Positions 41,193 through 48,060 of a DNA stretch of 49,064 nucleotides are shown piece by piece. Each line of letters opens with the position of its first letter. Position 1 is the stretch's first letter. Below the pieces are notes generated by a model. The model was not told the origin of the DNA, made no database searches, and worked only from the letters and a program-made list of their open reading frames with translations. The stretch lies in IMG/VR virus record IMGVR_UViG_3300021085_000051, positions 1 to 49,064 of that record; one strand, given 5' to 3'. The position numbers were made by a program, and so were the translations under genes. The stretch is from a virus.

Positions 41193-41509
41193 ACGAGAAC
41201 GTCTACAAAGAAGAGAGGTGTGAACGCGCACCTTTATCTGGTGGTGGTTCGGTAAACATGGCAGCGGGTGGTGCAGACTTACTTGGAACGCCAGGAATAT
41301 TTGTCGAAGCGAAGCGAGTAGAAAAGTTACCTTGGCGTGACGCGCTTGCGCAAGCTGAACGCAACTCTGCCCATCGCAAAACAGACCAAACTCCCTTGGT
41401 AATTACTCGCCGCAATCGTGAAGCAACTGAGGACAGTGTATGCTTCCTCAGATTAAAAGAGTTTGCGAAGTATTATGAGGCGTATCTTAGAGAGCAAATG
41501 AAACTCTAG
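41135..41509 (+). CDS. Holliday junction resolvase-like PD-(D/E)XK nuclease
   Basis: 124 residues: KGDGYERELAHWL (motif I Glu), GGADLLG (Asp) and FVEAKRVE (Glu-x-Lys), the order of Hjc/resolvase-type nucleases. It likely resolves branched DNA before packaging, which suits a recombination-dependent replicator. Overlap with the upstream HTH gene suggests coupling. A TCTAGGACGAC motif overlaps its stop. Confidence 0.75.
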   Translation: MSRQKRKGDGYERELAHWLNENVYKEERCERAPLSGGGSVNMAAGGADLLGTPGIFVEAKRVEKLPWRDALAQAERNSAHRKTDQTPLVITRRNREATEDSVCFLRLKEFAKYYEAYLREQMKL

Positions 41510-41515
41510 GACGAC
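41505..41515 (+). promoter_or_regulatory. TCTAGGACGAC motif
   Basis: One G shorter than the repeated word. It overlaps the resolvase stop codon and is followed by AT-rich DNA (TATATAAATATATAAG) and a gene start 83 bases on. Confidence 0.4.
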
Positions 41516-41597
41516 AAAGCCTATATAAATATATAAGTTAAAGACACCTTAAAACTAAACATCATCCTAAACTTAACTAACTGTGTGGGGGTGGTGT

Positions 41598-42068
41598 ATG
41601 GCTATCGTTGAAGTGATCGCGCTTGCTGGTGCTGTTACAAAAATTAGTAGTAGTATTTCGTCTGCTGTCAAAGCAGGGAAAGATGTGCATTCATTGTTGC
41701 CAGCTTTCGGTAAGTTGGCACAGGTTGAGGCGCAAATAAATCTCGCGGAATCTGGCAAGCATAAAGGTTTTCTTGGTAGGCTCACGTCTACTGAGGCAGA
41801 CGCATTCGAGATCGCGTCTGCAAAAATGGCTCACAAGCAAGCTCAATCAGATTTGAAGTCTGTGTGCCAGTTGTACGGGCCACCTGGAATGTGGGACTTG
41901 GTGGTGCAAGAGCAAGCCGCTGCCCGTGTTCGCAAGCGCAAGGCACTAGAGGAAGAGGCTAAGAAGCGTGACAAGTTCTTCTTTATAATGTCTGTAATCC
42001 TCGGCGGTACAGTATTCATCATCGGTTCTGGGTTCATGTTCTACGGGGCAAGTCTTCTAGCGAACTAA
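41598..42068 (+). CDS. Conserved phage membrane protein, possible holin
   Basis: 156 residues. The N-terminal helical region and centre (FEIASAKMAHKQAQSDLKSV then LYGPPGMWDLVVQEQAAARV) match a conserved marine-phage family of unknown function. The C-terminus has one clear membrane helix (FFFIMSVILGGTVFIIGSGF). First gene of the lysis-side cluster, so a holin-like or membrane-anchor role is possible. Start at the ATG, not the GTG at 41583, as GGGGTGG lies just upstream. Confidence 0.65.
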   Translation: MAIVEVIALAGAVTKISSSISSAVKAGKDVHSLLPAFGKLAQVEAQINLAESGKHKGFLGRLTSTEADAFEIASAKMAHKQAQSDLKSVCQLYGPPGMWDLVVQEQAAARVRKRKALEEEAKKRDKFFFIMSVILGGTVFIIGSGFMFYGASLLAN

Positions 42069-42070
42069 AT

Positions 42071-42110
42071 GGCGCGGCTCCGCTTGAGGCTACGCCGTTA
42101 TATTTTTTTT
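42071..42110 (+). terminator. Possible intrinsic terminator
   Basis: A GC-rich imperfect stem (GGCG 42071-42074 with CGCC 42093-42096 and an inner CTC/GAG) followed by TTATA and eight T. The stem is weaker than the capsid terminator. It is directly followed by a GGGACGAC motif, as at 14193. Confidence 0.5.
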
Positions 42111-42111
42111 G

Positions 42112-42123
42112 TTATGGGACGAC
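42112..42123 (+). promoter_or_regulatory. TTATGGGACGAC motif after terminator
   Basis: One extra base relative to the common word. It follows the T-tract and precedes the next ATG by 51 bases. Confidence 0.5.
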
Positions 42124-42174
42124 ACGCCACATGAGCGGATGTTATTTGTTGAATAGCCAACAAAGGAATACTTT

Positions 42175-42447
42175 ATGGGACTTGAACACATAATAACTGT
42201 GTTGATTGCCCTCGCTGGATCGGCGGGTTTTTGGTCCTTCATTACTATGAAGGAAAAGAATAAGCGCGAAGTCCAGACGGAGTATCAGAATACATTGAAA
42301 GATCAGGTAGACAGGTTGGCAGAGAAGTTGGATGTCTACACGAAAGACAAAGAAGAACTCTTGAAAGAGATTGGTAAGCTGCGTTCCGAGTTGGCAAGGG
42401 CGCAGACCACTATCCAGCACTTGGAGAACTTACTTCGGACTAGGTGA
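42175..42447 (+). CDS. Membrane-anchored coiled-coil protein (holin/spanin-type candidate)
   Basis: 90 residues: an N-terminal membrane helix (HIITVLIALAGSAGFWSFI) followed by a long coiled coil (VDRLAEKLDVYTKDKEELLK). AAAGGAA precedes the ATG. The shape fits a small holin or inner-membrane lysis accessory; a true spanin pair is found further on, so its task is open. It abuts the next gene. Confidence 0.65.
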   Translation: MGLEHIITVLIALAGSAGFWSFITMKEKNKREVQTEYQNTLKDQVDRLAEKLDVYTKDKEELLKEIGKLRSELARAQTTIQHLENLLRTR

Positions 42448-42834
42448 ATGGCGAGAACTGACCAGATACAAATTGGTCGGCGTGGTGAATTTTTAGCAGC
42501 TTACATACTTGAAACTTATGGGATCACGACAACCCACGTTGATCTGCAATACGACGATCTATGGTGCCGCACCCACAAAGGCGAACTGTTTAGGGTGCAA
42601 GTGAAGTCCACACTGAAGCCCATCAACTACACAACCAACCTCGAAAAGAAACGCTACCAGTTTTGGCTGGGGGACACTGCGCCGTATCAAGGCGTCTATG
42701 TCTGCGTAGCCCTCGACAGAGAACTTTGCCTTGCGTTTAGGGACGACAGGGCGGTCAAGACTTTTAAACTGAGGGACAGTTGTTTCACAGAACAGAAACA
42801 AACTGACAGCATTCGAGAGGCGTTTTCACTATGA
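42448..42834 (+). CDS. PD-(D/E)XK-type nuclease, PDDEXK_11-like
   Basis: 128 residues: GRRGEFLAAYILETYG (motif I Glu), DLQYDDLWCR (Asp) and LFRVQVKST (Q-V-K variant of Glu-x-Lys), the pattern of PDDEXK_11/intron-associated endonuclease-like proteins common in phages. Its setting just before the endolysin gene is odd for DNA metabolism. An exact TTAGGGACGAC word lies near its end (42737-42747). Overlaps the endolysin as ATGA. Confidence 0.65.
   Translation: MARTDQIQIGRRGEFLAAYILETYGITTTHVDLQYDDLWCRTHKGELFRVQVKSTLKPINYTTNLEKKRYQFWLGDTAPYQGVYVCVALDRELCLAFRDDRAVKTFKLRDSCFTEQKQTDSIREAFSL
42737..42747 (+). promoter_or_regulatory. Exact TTAGGGACGAC motif inside coding sequence
   Basis: Exact 11-mer, 84 bases before the endolysin start. 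It may be an internal promoter or chance; recorded because exact copies are rare. Confidence 0.35.
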
Positions 42835-43499
42835 CTGTAAAACATGATGGCATCATTGTTCACTGCGCGGCTACCCAACCACAATGGATGGAAAAAAACT
42901 CAGCCGTTGATCAGATGAAAGAGATCGACAAGTGGCACCGTGACCGTGGGTTCCGCATGATAGGATACCATTACTACATCGCTCGTAGTGGAGAGGTGGT
43001 TGTTGGTCGGCAGCTTGGCACAATGGGCGCACACGCGAAGGGCCACAACCAGACCATAGGTATCTGCCTAGCGGGTGGGTTCGGATCAGACGCCGACGAT
43101 CTAGCAACAGATCACTTCACCGCCGTTCAACTCGCCGCCGCTTATGATCTAATCCGAAAGCTTCAAGACCAGTACCAAATCTCTAATGATAAGGTCATCG
43201 GACATAACAGAGTAAGTACCAAGGCTTGTCCTGGGTTCCGCGTACAGAAGTGGTTGGCTGGCATGTCCCTATCCGAAGCAACTCAAAAGAAACCAGAGCG
43301 CACGAAGCCAGCCCAATCAAAGACGGTCAAGGCATCTGCCGTTACAGTAGCAGCATCGGCTGGCACAACCATCACCGCACTCAGCGGCATGAATGAGACA
43401 GCGCAGTACATCATCCTTGGATTTGCTGGCATCACGATTTTGTTTGGCATCTACATAATGAAGGAACGGCTCAAGGCTTGGGCCGAAGGCTGGCACTAA
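42831..43499 (+). CDS. N-acetylmuramoyl-L-alanine amidase endolysin with C-terminal membrane helix
   Basis: 222 residues. The amidase_2/T7-lysozyme-like domain holds zinc ligands His 11 (IVHCAAT), His 125 and Cys 133 (HNRVSTKACPG), with Tyr 46 and Lys 131 matching the catalytic pair. A linker rich in Ser, Lys and Ala leads to a membrane helix at about 190-212 (YIILGFAGITILFGIYIMKE). It cuts the amide bond between sugar and peptide in the wall. A tail-anchored endolysin is unusual. It overlaps its upstream neighbour and is followed by the small membrane and spanin genes. Confidence 0.88.
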   Translation: MTVKHDGIIVHCAATQPQWMEKNSAVDQMKEIDKWHRDRGFRMIGYHYYIARSGEVVVGRQLGTMGAHAKGHNQTIGICLAGGFGSDADDLATDHFTAVQLAAAYDLIRKLQDQYQISNDKVIGHNRVSTKACPGFRVQKWLAGMSLSEATQKKPERTKPAQSKTVKASAVTVAASAGTTITALSGMNETAQYIILGFAGITILFGIYIMKERLKAWAEGWH

Positions 43500-43500
43500 C

Positions 43501-43692
43501 ATGTGGGTGATTGTTGTCCTCTTCCTTGTGCCAGATGCGTACAAAGTGGGCAGCGATCAAGTGATCTATAAAGACAAGCACACTTGCGAGGTCGGGCGCA
43601 GTCAGCTTGTTGCAAGACTAAACGCAACTGCCCCGCCAGAGGGGAAAACTTTTGTCAGATGCGTAAACATGCGTGGAGGTTTGAGCGCGTAA
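43501..43692 (+). CDS. Small lysis-region protein with hydrophobic N-terminus
   Basis: 63 residues: a short hydrophobic start (MWVIVVLFLVPDAY) and a compact body with two cysteines (HTCEVG and FVRCVN). It could be secreted or membrane-bound. It abuts the endolysin and the i-spanin. Function not identified. Confidence 0.6.
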   Translation: MWVIVVLFLVPDAYKVGSDQVIYKDKHTCEVGRSQLVARLNATAPPEGKTFVRCVNMRGGLSA

Positions 43693-43932
43693 ATGTTCGG
43701 AATAAACAAACTACAAATGTACGGCTTGATTGCCGCTACCTTCGTACTCGGATTGCTTGGCATCTATTCTGCCGGAGTAAGTCGGGGGCAAGATAAAATC
43801 AAACGCAAGCTGGATCAAAAGCTGATCGACAGCATGAGAACCGCCAAGGATATTGATGATGAAATTGACACGCTTACTGACACCTCTCTTGCTGATCGGG
43901 CTAATGAGTGGGTGCGCAAAGATAACGGCTGA
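43693..43932 (+). CDS. Inner-membrane spanin (Rz-like)
   Basis: 79 residues with an N-terminal membrane helix (MYGLIAATFVLGLLGIYSAG) and a short charged helical periplasmic part. With the lipoprotein encoded at 43856 in another frame it forms the Rz/Rz1-type pair that fuses inner and outer membranes during lysis of Gram-negative hosts. Confidence 0.7.
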   Translation: MFGINKLQMYGLIAATFVLGLLGIYSAGVSRGQDKIKRKLDQKLIDSMRTAKDIDDEIDTLTDTSLADRANEWVRKDNG

Positions 43933-44065
43933 TACCTACTGTGACGTAGCCAACCCACACTTCTTTAGCTCAGAGGCAACCGTTGATTGGTTGATCAAGA
44001 ACGATAAGCCCTTCCTCAAAGACAACCTAAAGCACAACGAGACATACAACACCTTGTGCAGTTAG
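43856..44065 (+). CDS. Outer-membrane lipoprotein spanin (Rz1-like), overlapping
   Basis: 69 residues from ATG 43856 (a TTG at 43853 and an ATG at 43859 are alternatives). A signal peptide with lipobox LMSGC gives Cys 20 for lipidation. The first 77 bases overlap the i-spanin gene in another frame, the usual spanin arrangement. AAGGA lies 5 bases upstream. The mature part is short with a cysteine near each end. Confidence 0.75.
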   Translation: MMKLTRLLTPLLLIGLMSGCAKITADTYCDVANPHFFSSEATVDWLIKNDKPFLKDNLKHNETYNTLCS

Positions 44066-44135
44066 GGTGTTATACAGCTTGCCCTTACAAGATGTTGTAA
44101 TTTCTGTTAGGATCGCCACAAGGAAGTGAGGCGTC

Positions 44136-44567
44136 TTGGACAATCTTAATAAACTATATGCTCGTAACTTGATCGACTTAGAACTTATACAAGTAAAGGG
44201 CGAAGTATATAATTCAGACGACGACCCAGAGGAAAATGCTCTCAGGCAATACTGCATGTCCACTACGAATCGTAGGACATTCGCTATACTGTGTGTACGC
44301 GCAGCCCTAGATGACATTGGCTTACTGCCTAGTGATGCAGTCAAGGAGCTTGGCGCAACACGACAGACCGTTGATACAATGATCACTGAAATGAGTGACG
44401 CTGGATATATCAATGTGAAACGTCTGGAGAACAACCATCGAACAATTTTCGCTAGTGATACATTGACTGGAGCCTATGTAAAATACGCTGCTGCGTTGGC
44501 TGATTTGAGCCAGGGCCTCGACTTGGCTGGGATCAACACCGCTCGAAAATACCGCCAAGTAACTTAG
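44136..44567 (+). CDS. Winged-helix (MarR-like) regulator
   Basis: 143 residues from TTG with AAGGAAGTGAGG upstream. DAVKELGATRQTVDTMITEM then AGYINVKRLENNHRTIF is a winged helix-turn-helix with its wing, similar to MarR-type regulators. It begins the lysogeny cluster (regulator, LuxR-type protein, integrase). Likely a transcription regulator; the operator is unknown. Confidence 0.7.
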   Translation: MDNLNKLYARNLIDLELIQVKGEVYNSDDDPEENALRQYCMSTTNRRTFAILCVRAALDDIGLLPSDAVKELGATRQTVDTMITEMSDAGYINVKRLENNHRTIFASDTLTGAYVKYAAALADLSQGLDLAGINTARKYRQVT

Positions 44568-44645
44568 CACTCTTCTACTAAACCGCTGGGCATTCACCTA
44601 CCGTAACTGTGTCGGATATTATACACCAACAGGGGGGTATATACG

Positions 44646-45206
44646 ATGAATTATGGTGAAGGGTTGACAAACGAGTATCATATGCGCAACTATGGGGGCC
44701 GTATTAACACACCTATAGGAGATTATCAGACGATGAATGACAACCTACGCATGGATATGGCAAGGTTGGAAGCTAAGATGGACGTTATAATTAGTATGCT
44801 CCAAAACAGGGTCGGTAATAATTCAGACGCCCCTATTAACCATGAGTTTTCAACCGCGCTTACAGTATCCGAGAGCGCATTATTACGCAGACTAACTATT
44901 AAACAACACTGTGTTGCCCAACTACTCGTAAAGGGTTGGAAGAACGCAGACATAGCCGCACTCATGGGTGTCACTGACAACACAGTAAAGTTGCATGTGT
45001 CAGCCGTGGGAAAAAAGATGGGCCTCAAAACCAGAGGACAGATCGCCGTTGCATTTAGGGATGTATGTTCCAAGTCATCCATTGGCGAATATGAAGGTGC
45101 ATCTGGTGGACTGCCCATGAATTGGGGAGACACAGCACACATCGGAATGGATGATAAGCTTGCTCCGCTGTATGCTCCGCAGAAGAAAGGTAGCAAATGG
45201 GACTGA
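44646..45206 (+). CDS. LuxR/GerE-type transcription regulator
   Basis: 186 residues with a LuxR-type HTH at about 80-145 (LTIKQHCVAQLLVKGWKNAD then VTDNTVKLHVSAVGKKMGL). The N-terminal half is short, without a recognisable autoinducer or receiver domain. It overlaps the integrase start by 10 bases, so the two are co-expressed. A sensor-less activator tied to integration is uncommon and may set the lysogeny decision. Confidence 0.85.
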   Translation: MNYGEGLTNEYHMRNYGGRINTPIGDYQTMNDNLRMDMARLEAKMDVIISMLQNRVGNNSDAPINHEFSTALTVSESALLRRLTIKQHCVAQLLVKGWKNADIAALMGVTDNTVKLHVSAVGKKMGLKTRGQIAVAFRDVCSKSSIGEYEGASGGLPMNWGDTAHIGMDDKLAPLYAPQKKGSKWD

Positions 45207-46252
45207 GTGTAAAAACCAGAGGTCGGTCCTCAATGCTGCAAGCAAAGGGATCGCTAAAAGTAAATGGAGTGATCACGCAAATTCGTGAGAGCCTTCACAC
45301 GTCTGACCCCGACGAAGCTCACCGCAAATGTCTTCAATTAGAAATGGACATATTGCTGGGCAAAAAAATAGTCGGGCGTAAGGTAAGTGCCACGCAAGTA
45401 TTGTTCAGCGATTTGATCAAACGCTTCCTTGCCGATCCAACTACTGGATCAGGTAAGACTGTGCATCAAATTTTGGAAAAGTTGGATGATCATTATGGCT
45501 CTACCCTTGTGTCAGACTTCACCAAGGCAGACGCCACTCACTACATCTACGAGAACCACACATCGAAGGGACATGGCAACAACCACACTCGCCGTGTCAT
45601 CACACAAATCCAATCGCTTCTAAACTATGCTCACGAACAAGGCTTCCGCAATGAGCGGATCACCCTTCGCAAGCCACCAGAAGACATAAAGGATTTGGAA
45701 GTTCTCTCACCATCTGAGATCGACGCGGTGTTCAAAAGGCTCAAGCCCTGCAATCGTAGGCTTGCATCCTTCATCCTCTATACTGGCGCAAGACCAGCCG
45801 AGGCATACACGCTGCGCCGTAAGGATGTGGACTTCCCTCGCAAGACTTGTGTTCTCACATCTATCAAGGGGCGCAACCGTGTCCCTCGTAAGCGCACCAT
45901 CCCGCTCAATGCAAAAGCATATGCGGCAGCGCACGGCAATCAACTTGCCGAACTCGACAAGGGCAGTGACCTTATGTTCACCTATATGGTAGACAAAGAA
46001 CATCGCCCGTATCATACTGTTGGTGGGTATTCGTACTTCATAAATGATTGGAGTGAAGCGTGTACCCGTGCCAAGGTTGTCGGTAAATCACCGTACACAT
46101 TGCGGCACACCTTTGGCTCACGCCTTGGTGACAACAACACCCCGTTTGCTGTTATCTCACAGCTAATGGGACACACCGATCCGAAGACAACGATGCGCTA
46201 TGTGCATCCCACATTCGAGGATCATCTTACTGCTGTCACATCTATTTTGTAG
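45197..46252 (+). CDS. int: Tyrosine recombinase integrase
   Basis: 351 residues. The catalytic domain has Arg 199 (GARPAEAYTLRR), a Lys in the beta-hairpin (KGRNRVPRKRT), TLRHTF with Arg 303, GHTDPKTTMRY with His 326 and nucleophile Tyr 335. The usual first His of HxxR is Tyr (SPYTLRH), as in several integrases. It joins attP to a host tRNA gene; the half tRNA sits 33 bases after its stop. Confidence 0.93.
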   Translation: MGLSVKTRGRSSMLQAKGSLKVNGVITQIRESLHTSDPDEAHRKCLQLEMDILLGKKIVGRKVSATQVLFSDLIKRFLADPTTGSGKTVHQILEKLDDHYGSTLVSDFTKADATHYIYENHTSKGHGNNHTRRVITQIQSLLNYAHEQGFRNERITLRKPPEDIKDLEVLSPSEIDAVFKRLKPCNRRLASFILYTGARPAEAYTLRRKDVDFPRKTCVLTSIKGRNRVPRKRTIPLNAKAYAAAHGNQLAELDKGSDLMFTYMVDKEHRPYHTVGGYSYFINDWSEACTRAKVVGKSPYTLRHTFGSRLGDNNTPFAVISQLMGHTDPKTTMRYVHPTFEDHLTAVTSIL

Positions 46253-46270
46253 GTGTGCCAATCACACAAC

Positions 46271-46357
46271 GCTGAAAGTTGTCATGGCCCCGTGGCTCAA
46301 CTGGATAGAGCAGCCCCCTCCTAAGGGTCTCGCCATCACTCCAACACAACTTTCGGC
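46271..46357 (+). other. attP with 5' half of a tRNA-Arg(CCU) gene
   Basis: 46286-46327 matches the 5' half of a tRNA: acceptor GGCCCCG, D-arm GCTC-loop-GAGC, then anticodon loop CTCCTAA (anticodon CCT, 46318-46324). Pairing fails after GGG at 46327, and no T-arm or 3' acceptor follows. Inverted arms GCTGAAAGTTGT (46271-46282) and ACAACTTTCGGC (46346-46357) flank it. This is the likely integration core. Confidence 0.75.
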
Positions 46358-46442
46358 ATTACTTGTAACATCATTCTGTTGTTACATTTATAATTTAAAT
46401 ATGTCCCACTCAGGCGCGGGACACACGCCGAGGCAAATAACT

Positions 46443-46667
46443 ATGAGCAACAAAGCAAGCAACGTCATTCAGTTCATGGCAACCAACACAGACAACAAAG
46501 ACATACATCAGTATGCGTTAAAGGATATGCCCTACAATGAATTGAGAGATGTGGTTGAACAGGAACTACAACAACTCGTAAAGAACGTGCTGCCTCACAA
46601 CTTCAACCCAGAAGACATAAGGCTTTTAGATACAGTCTTGAGAGAGTTATTATTCACTGACGAATAA
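46443..46667 (+). CDS. Small hypothetical protein downstream of attP
   Basis: 74 residues, helical and acidic (YNELRDVVEQELQQLVKN). GAGG lies 9 bases upstream. The longer frame to 46200 would translate the attP region and is not accepted. Its end overlaps the convergent gene at 46654 by 14 bases. No family. Confidence 0.6.
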   Translation: MSNKASNVIQFMATNTDNKDIHQYALKDMPYNELRDVVEQELQQLVKNVLPHNFNPEDIRLLDTVLRELLFTDE

Positions 46668-46914
46668 GACTAAAGGCAGTGACCATCCGACTTGTGCGGG
46701 TGGTCTTACCAACGAAGTGCTTGTCCATCGCGGCAAGCATTTTCTTTTTCCAGGCTTCATTCTTGAGTGACAGGTAGATCGCAAGCACCAGCTTGTCATT
46801 GTCTCCCATCTTCTCACTCAGTCCACAGCGGACGTAGCCATCAGCATCAATGCTGATAGCTGGCGTACTCTCGACAACATAGAGTTGTTTGCGGGTGGCT
46901 TGTATCTTTGTCAT
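46654..46914 (-). CDS. Hypothetical protein, last gene of leftward right-arm operon
   Basis: 86 residues, basic C-terminus (FVGKTTRTSRMVTAFSLIRQ). GAGGTGAG precedes the ATG. Its start overlaps the small upstream gene as ATGA. No family recognised. Confidence 0.6.
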   Translation of the reverse strand: MTKIQATRKQLYVVESTPAISIDADGYVRCGLSEKMGDNDKLVLAIYLSLKNEAWKKKMLAAMDKHFVGKTTRTSRMVTAFSLIRQ

Positions 46915-47033
46915 CGCTCACCTCGCATCCATTTTATTTCGGACAACAGATCACTCTTCTCTTTAGTAACCTTCTCAAGTTTTTGCAGCAGCCTAGCAAT
47001 CTCACTCGTTTGCTTCGCCAACTTTGATTGCAT
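46911..47033 (-). CDS. Tiny coiled-coil protein (40 aa)
   Basis: 40 residues (MQSKLAKQTSEIARLLQKLE then KVTKEKSDLLSEIKW), a regular leucine/isoleucine heptad. AAGGAAG is 5 bases upstream, and the stop overlaps the next start. A TTG start a little upstream is possible. Supported by coupling and composition. Confidence 0.55.
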   Translation of the reverse strand: MQSKLAKQTSEIARLLQKLEKVTKEKSDLLSEIKWMRGER

Positions 47034-47050
47034 CTTCGCTTCCTTGTCGG

Positions 47051-47341
47051 TCAACTCGCTGTCCTCTTCGTGCGAAAGAACCCATCATGCTCTGGGTGGT
47101 TGAACATAAACAAACGTGCGTAGTATGCCCGATGGTTGTTAGACAGTTTGAATTGCTCCCCCTCTGTCTCAATGTCGGTGTGCCACCTGATCCTCTCGAA
47201 CACTGAGTTGATCGAATAGTTTTCATACCCTCGTTCAATGATGTCGAAGGTGAAGTGTTCAACCAGATCGTACACATGAGGATTACCTTTGTGATACACC
47301 CACCACTTCTCTTTCAATGATAGATCATCAGTCATCAGCAT
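47051..47341 (-). CDS. Conserved phage protein with ERIRWHT motif
   Basis: 96 residues; KGNPHVYDLVEHFTFDIIER, INSVFERIRWHTDIETEGEQ and NNHRAYYARLFMFNHPEHDG form a pattern seen in many phage proteins of unknown function. Overlaps the upstream gene by 14 bases. Start at ATG 47341 or 47335. Confidence 0.75.
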   Translation of the reverse strand: MLMTDDLSLKEKWWVYHKGNPHVYDLVEHFTFDIIERGYENYSINSVFERIRWHTDIETEGEQFKLSNNHRAYYARLFMFNHPEHDGFFRTKRTAS

Positions 47342-47525
47342 GATCCCTCACCCAATCAGAATAGACCATGACCTTTTCCTCTGGCTTGTACTTGCCCCGA
47401 TCAATCGCAATGGCCTGACGCTCAACATCATAGATGTTCACCTTGCCTGTCTGAGTATATGATGACGCCGCCCCCTTAATCAGAGACAAAAGGTAACGGT
47501 ACTTAAACTCTGCATCGGTGTTCAT
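47328..47525 (-). CDS. Small hypothetical protein
   Basis: 65 residues, soluble (FKYRYLLSLIKGAASSYTQT). The start overlaps the upstream stop as ATGA, and the end overlaps the next start. Supported by tight coupling; no family. Confidence 0.6.
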   Translation of the reverse strand: MNTDAEFKYRYLLSLIKGAASSYTQTGKVNIYDVERQAIAIDRGKYKPEEKVMVYSDWVRDHADD

Positions 47526-47902
47526 ATCATGCCCTCGTCTTTAAAATCTTTCTCTAATTTCTCTGCCAGTTCGGGGTCGATGTGCCGCATCTTGTGCAGC
47601 ATTTCCATCGCCTCAGTCCTCACCGCCAGCTTCGCCATCCGTGTCTTCGATCTGTCCTCCCCCACTACACGCTTCGCAATCCTCGGTTTCCGTGTCGATG
47701 TATCCTCCGTTGTAGTAGTCGATGACGGGGACTTCGTATTCGATAGACCCAGAACCACCACATTCGTCGCACCATTTAAGTCGCATGGTAGGAAGCCTCT
47801 TCTTTTTCTTTTGAAATACTCTCGTTCAAGGGCAAGCATCGCCTTGCCCAGCGCAGCTTCGTCCCAATCGCCAAACCGCCTGTTATAAAATGGCTTAATC
47901 AT
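47522..47902 (-). CDS. Hypothetical protein, frame shared with a nested zinc-finger gene
   Basis: 126 residues. The N-terminal 40 (MIKPFYNRRFGDWDEAALGK) and last 35 (MLHKMRHIDPELAEKLEKDF) look like real protein. The middle is Ser/Thr-rich and coincides with the nested gene at 47613-47786 in another frame, so it may be shadow. Either one protein is dual-coded, or two short genes lie either side. It starts in the upstream stop (ATGA). Confidence 0.45.
   Translation of the reverse strand: MIKPFYNRRFGDWDEAALGKAMLALEREYFKRKRRGFLPCDLNGATNVVVLGLSNTKSPSSTTTTEDTSTRKPRIAKRVVGEDRSKTRMAKLAVRTEAMEMLHKMRHIDPELAEKLEKDFKDEGMI
47613..47786 (-). CDS. Small zinc-finger protein, DnaJ-type CxxCxGxG (57 aa)
   Basis: 57 residues: WCDECGGSGSIEYEVPV, a linker with DYYNGGYIDTET, then CEACSGGGQIED. 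Two CxxCxGxG knuckles make a typical small zinc ribbon found in many phages. The frame lies wholly inside the 47902-47522 frame. This frame has the conserved pattern, so it is more certain than the host frame's middle part. Confidence 0.7.
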   Translation of the reverse strand: MRLKWCDECGGSGSIEYEVPVIDYYNGGYIDTETEDCEACSGGGQIEDTDGEAGGED

Positions 47903-48060
47903 TCGTGTAGTTTCCCTGCCGATTGCTTCACTCGTTCAATGAGTGTTTCCAATTCATCTATTTGATGTTTCATTCCAGGCTGACACATCATCCGCATCAG
48001 CTTGAGCTTCGCCTCAATCCGCTCAATCCATTGCACCGTTTCAACCATTGCCCCCATCAT
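47899..48060 (-). CDS. Small helical protein (53 aa)
   Basis: 53 residues (VQWIERIEAKLKLMRMMCQP then HQIDELETLIERVKQSAG). Its ATG overlaps the stop of the wall-hydrolase gene and its stop overlaps the next ATG. Supported by coupling at both ends; coiled-coil likely, function unknown. Confidence 0.6.
   Translation of the reverse strand: MMGAMVETVQWIERIEAKLKLMRMMCQPGMKHQIDELETLIERVKQSAGKLHE

Noticed and set aside
46286-46357. A complete tRNA gene
   Set aside because: Only the 5' half fits; no T-arm, variable loop or matching 3' acceptor strand.
46200-46442. N-terminal extension of the 46443 gene across attP
   Set aside because: It would translate the end of int and the tRNA half; the internal ATG has its own ribosome site.
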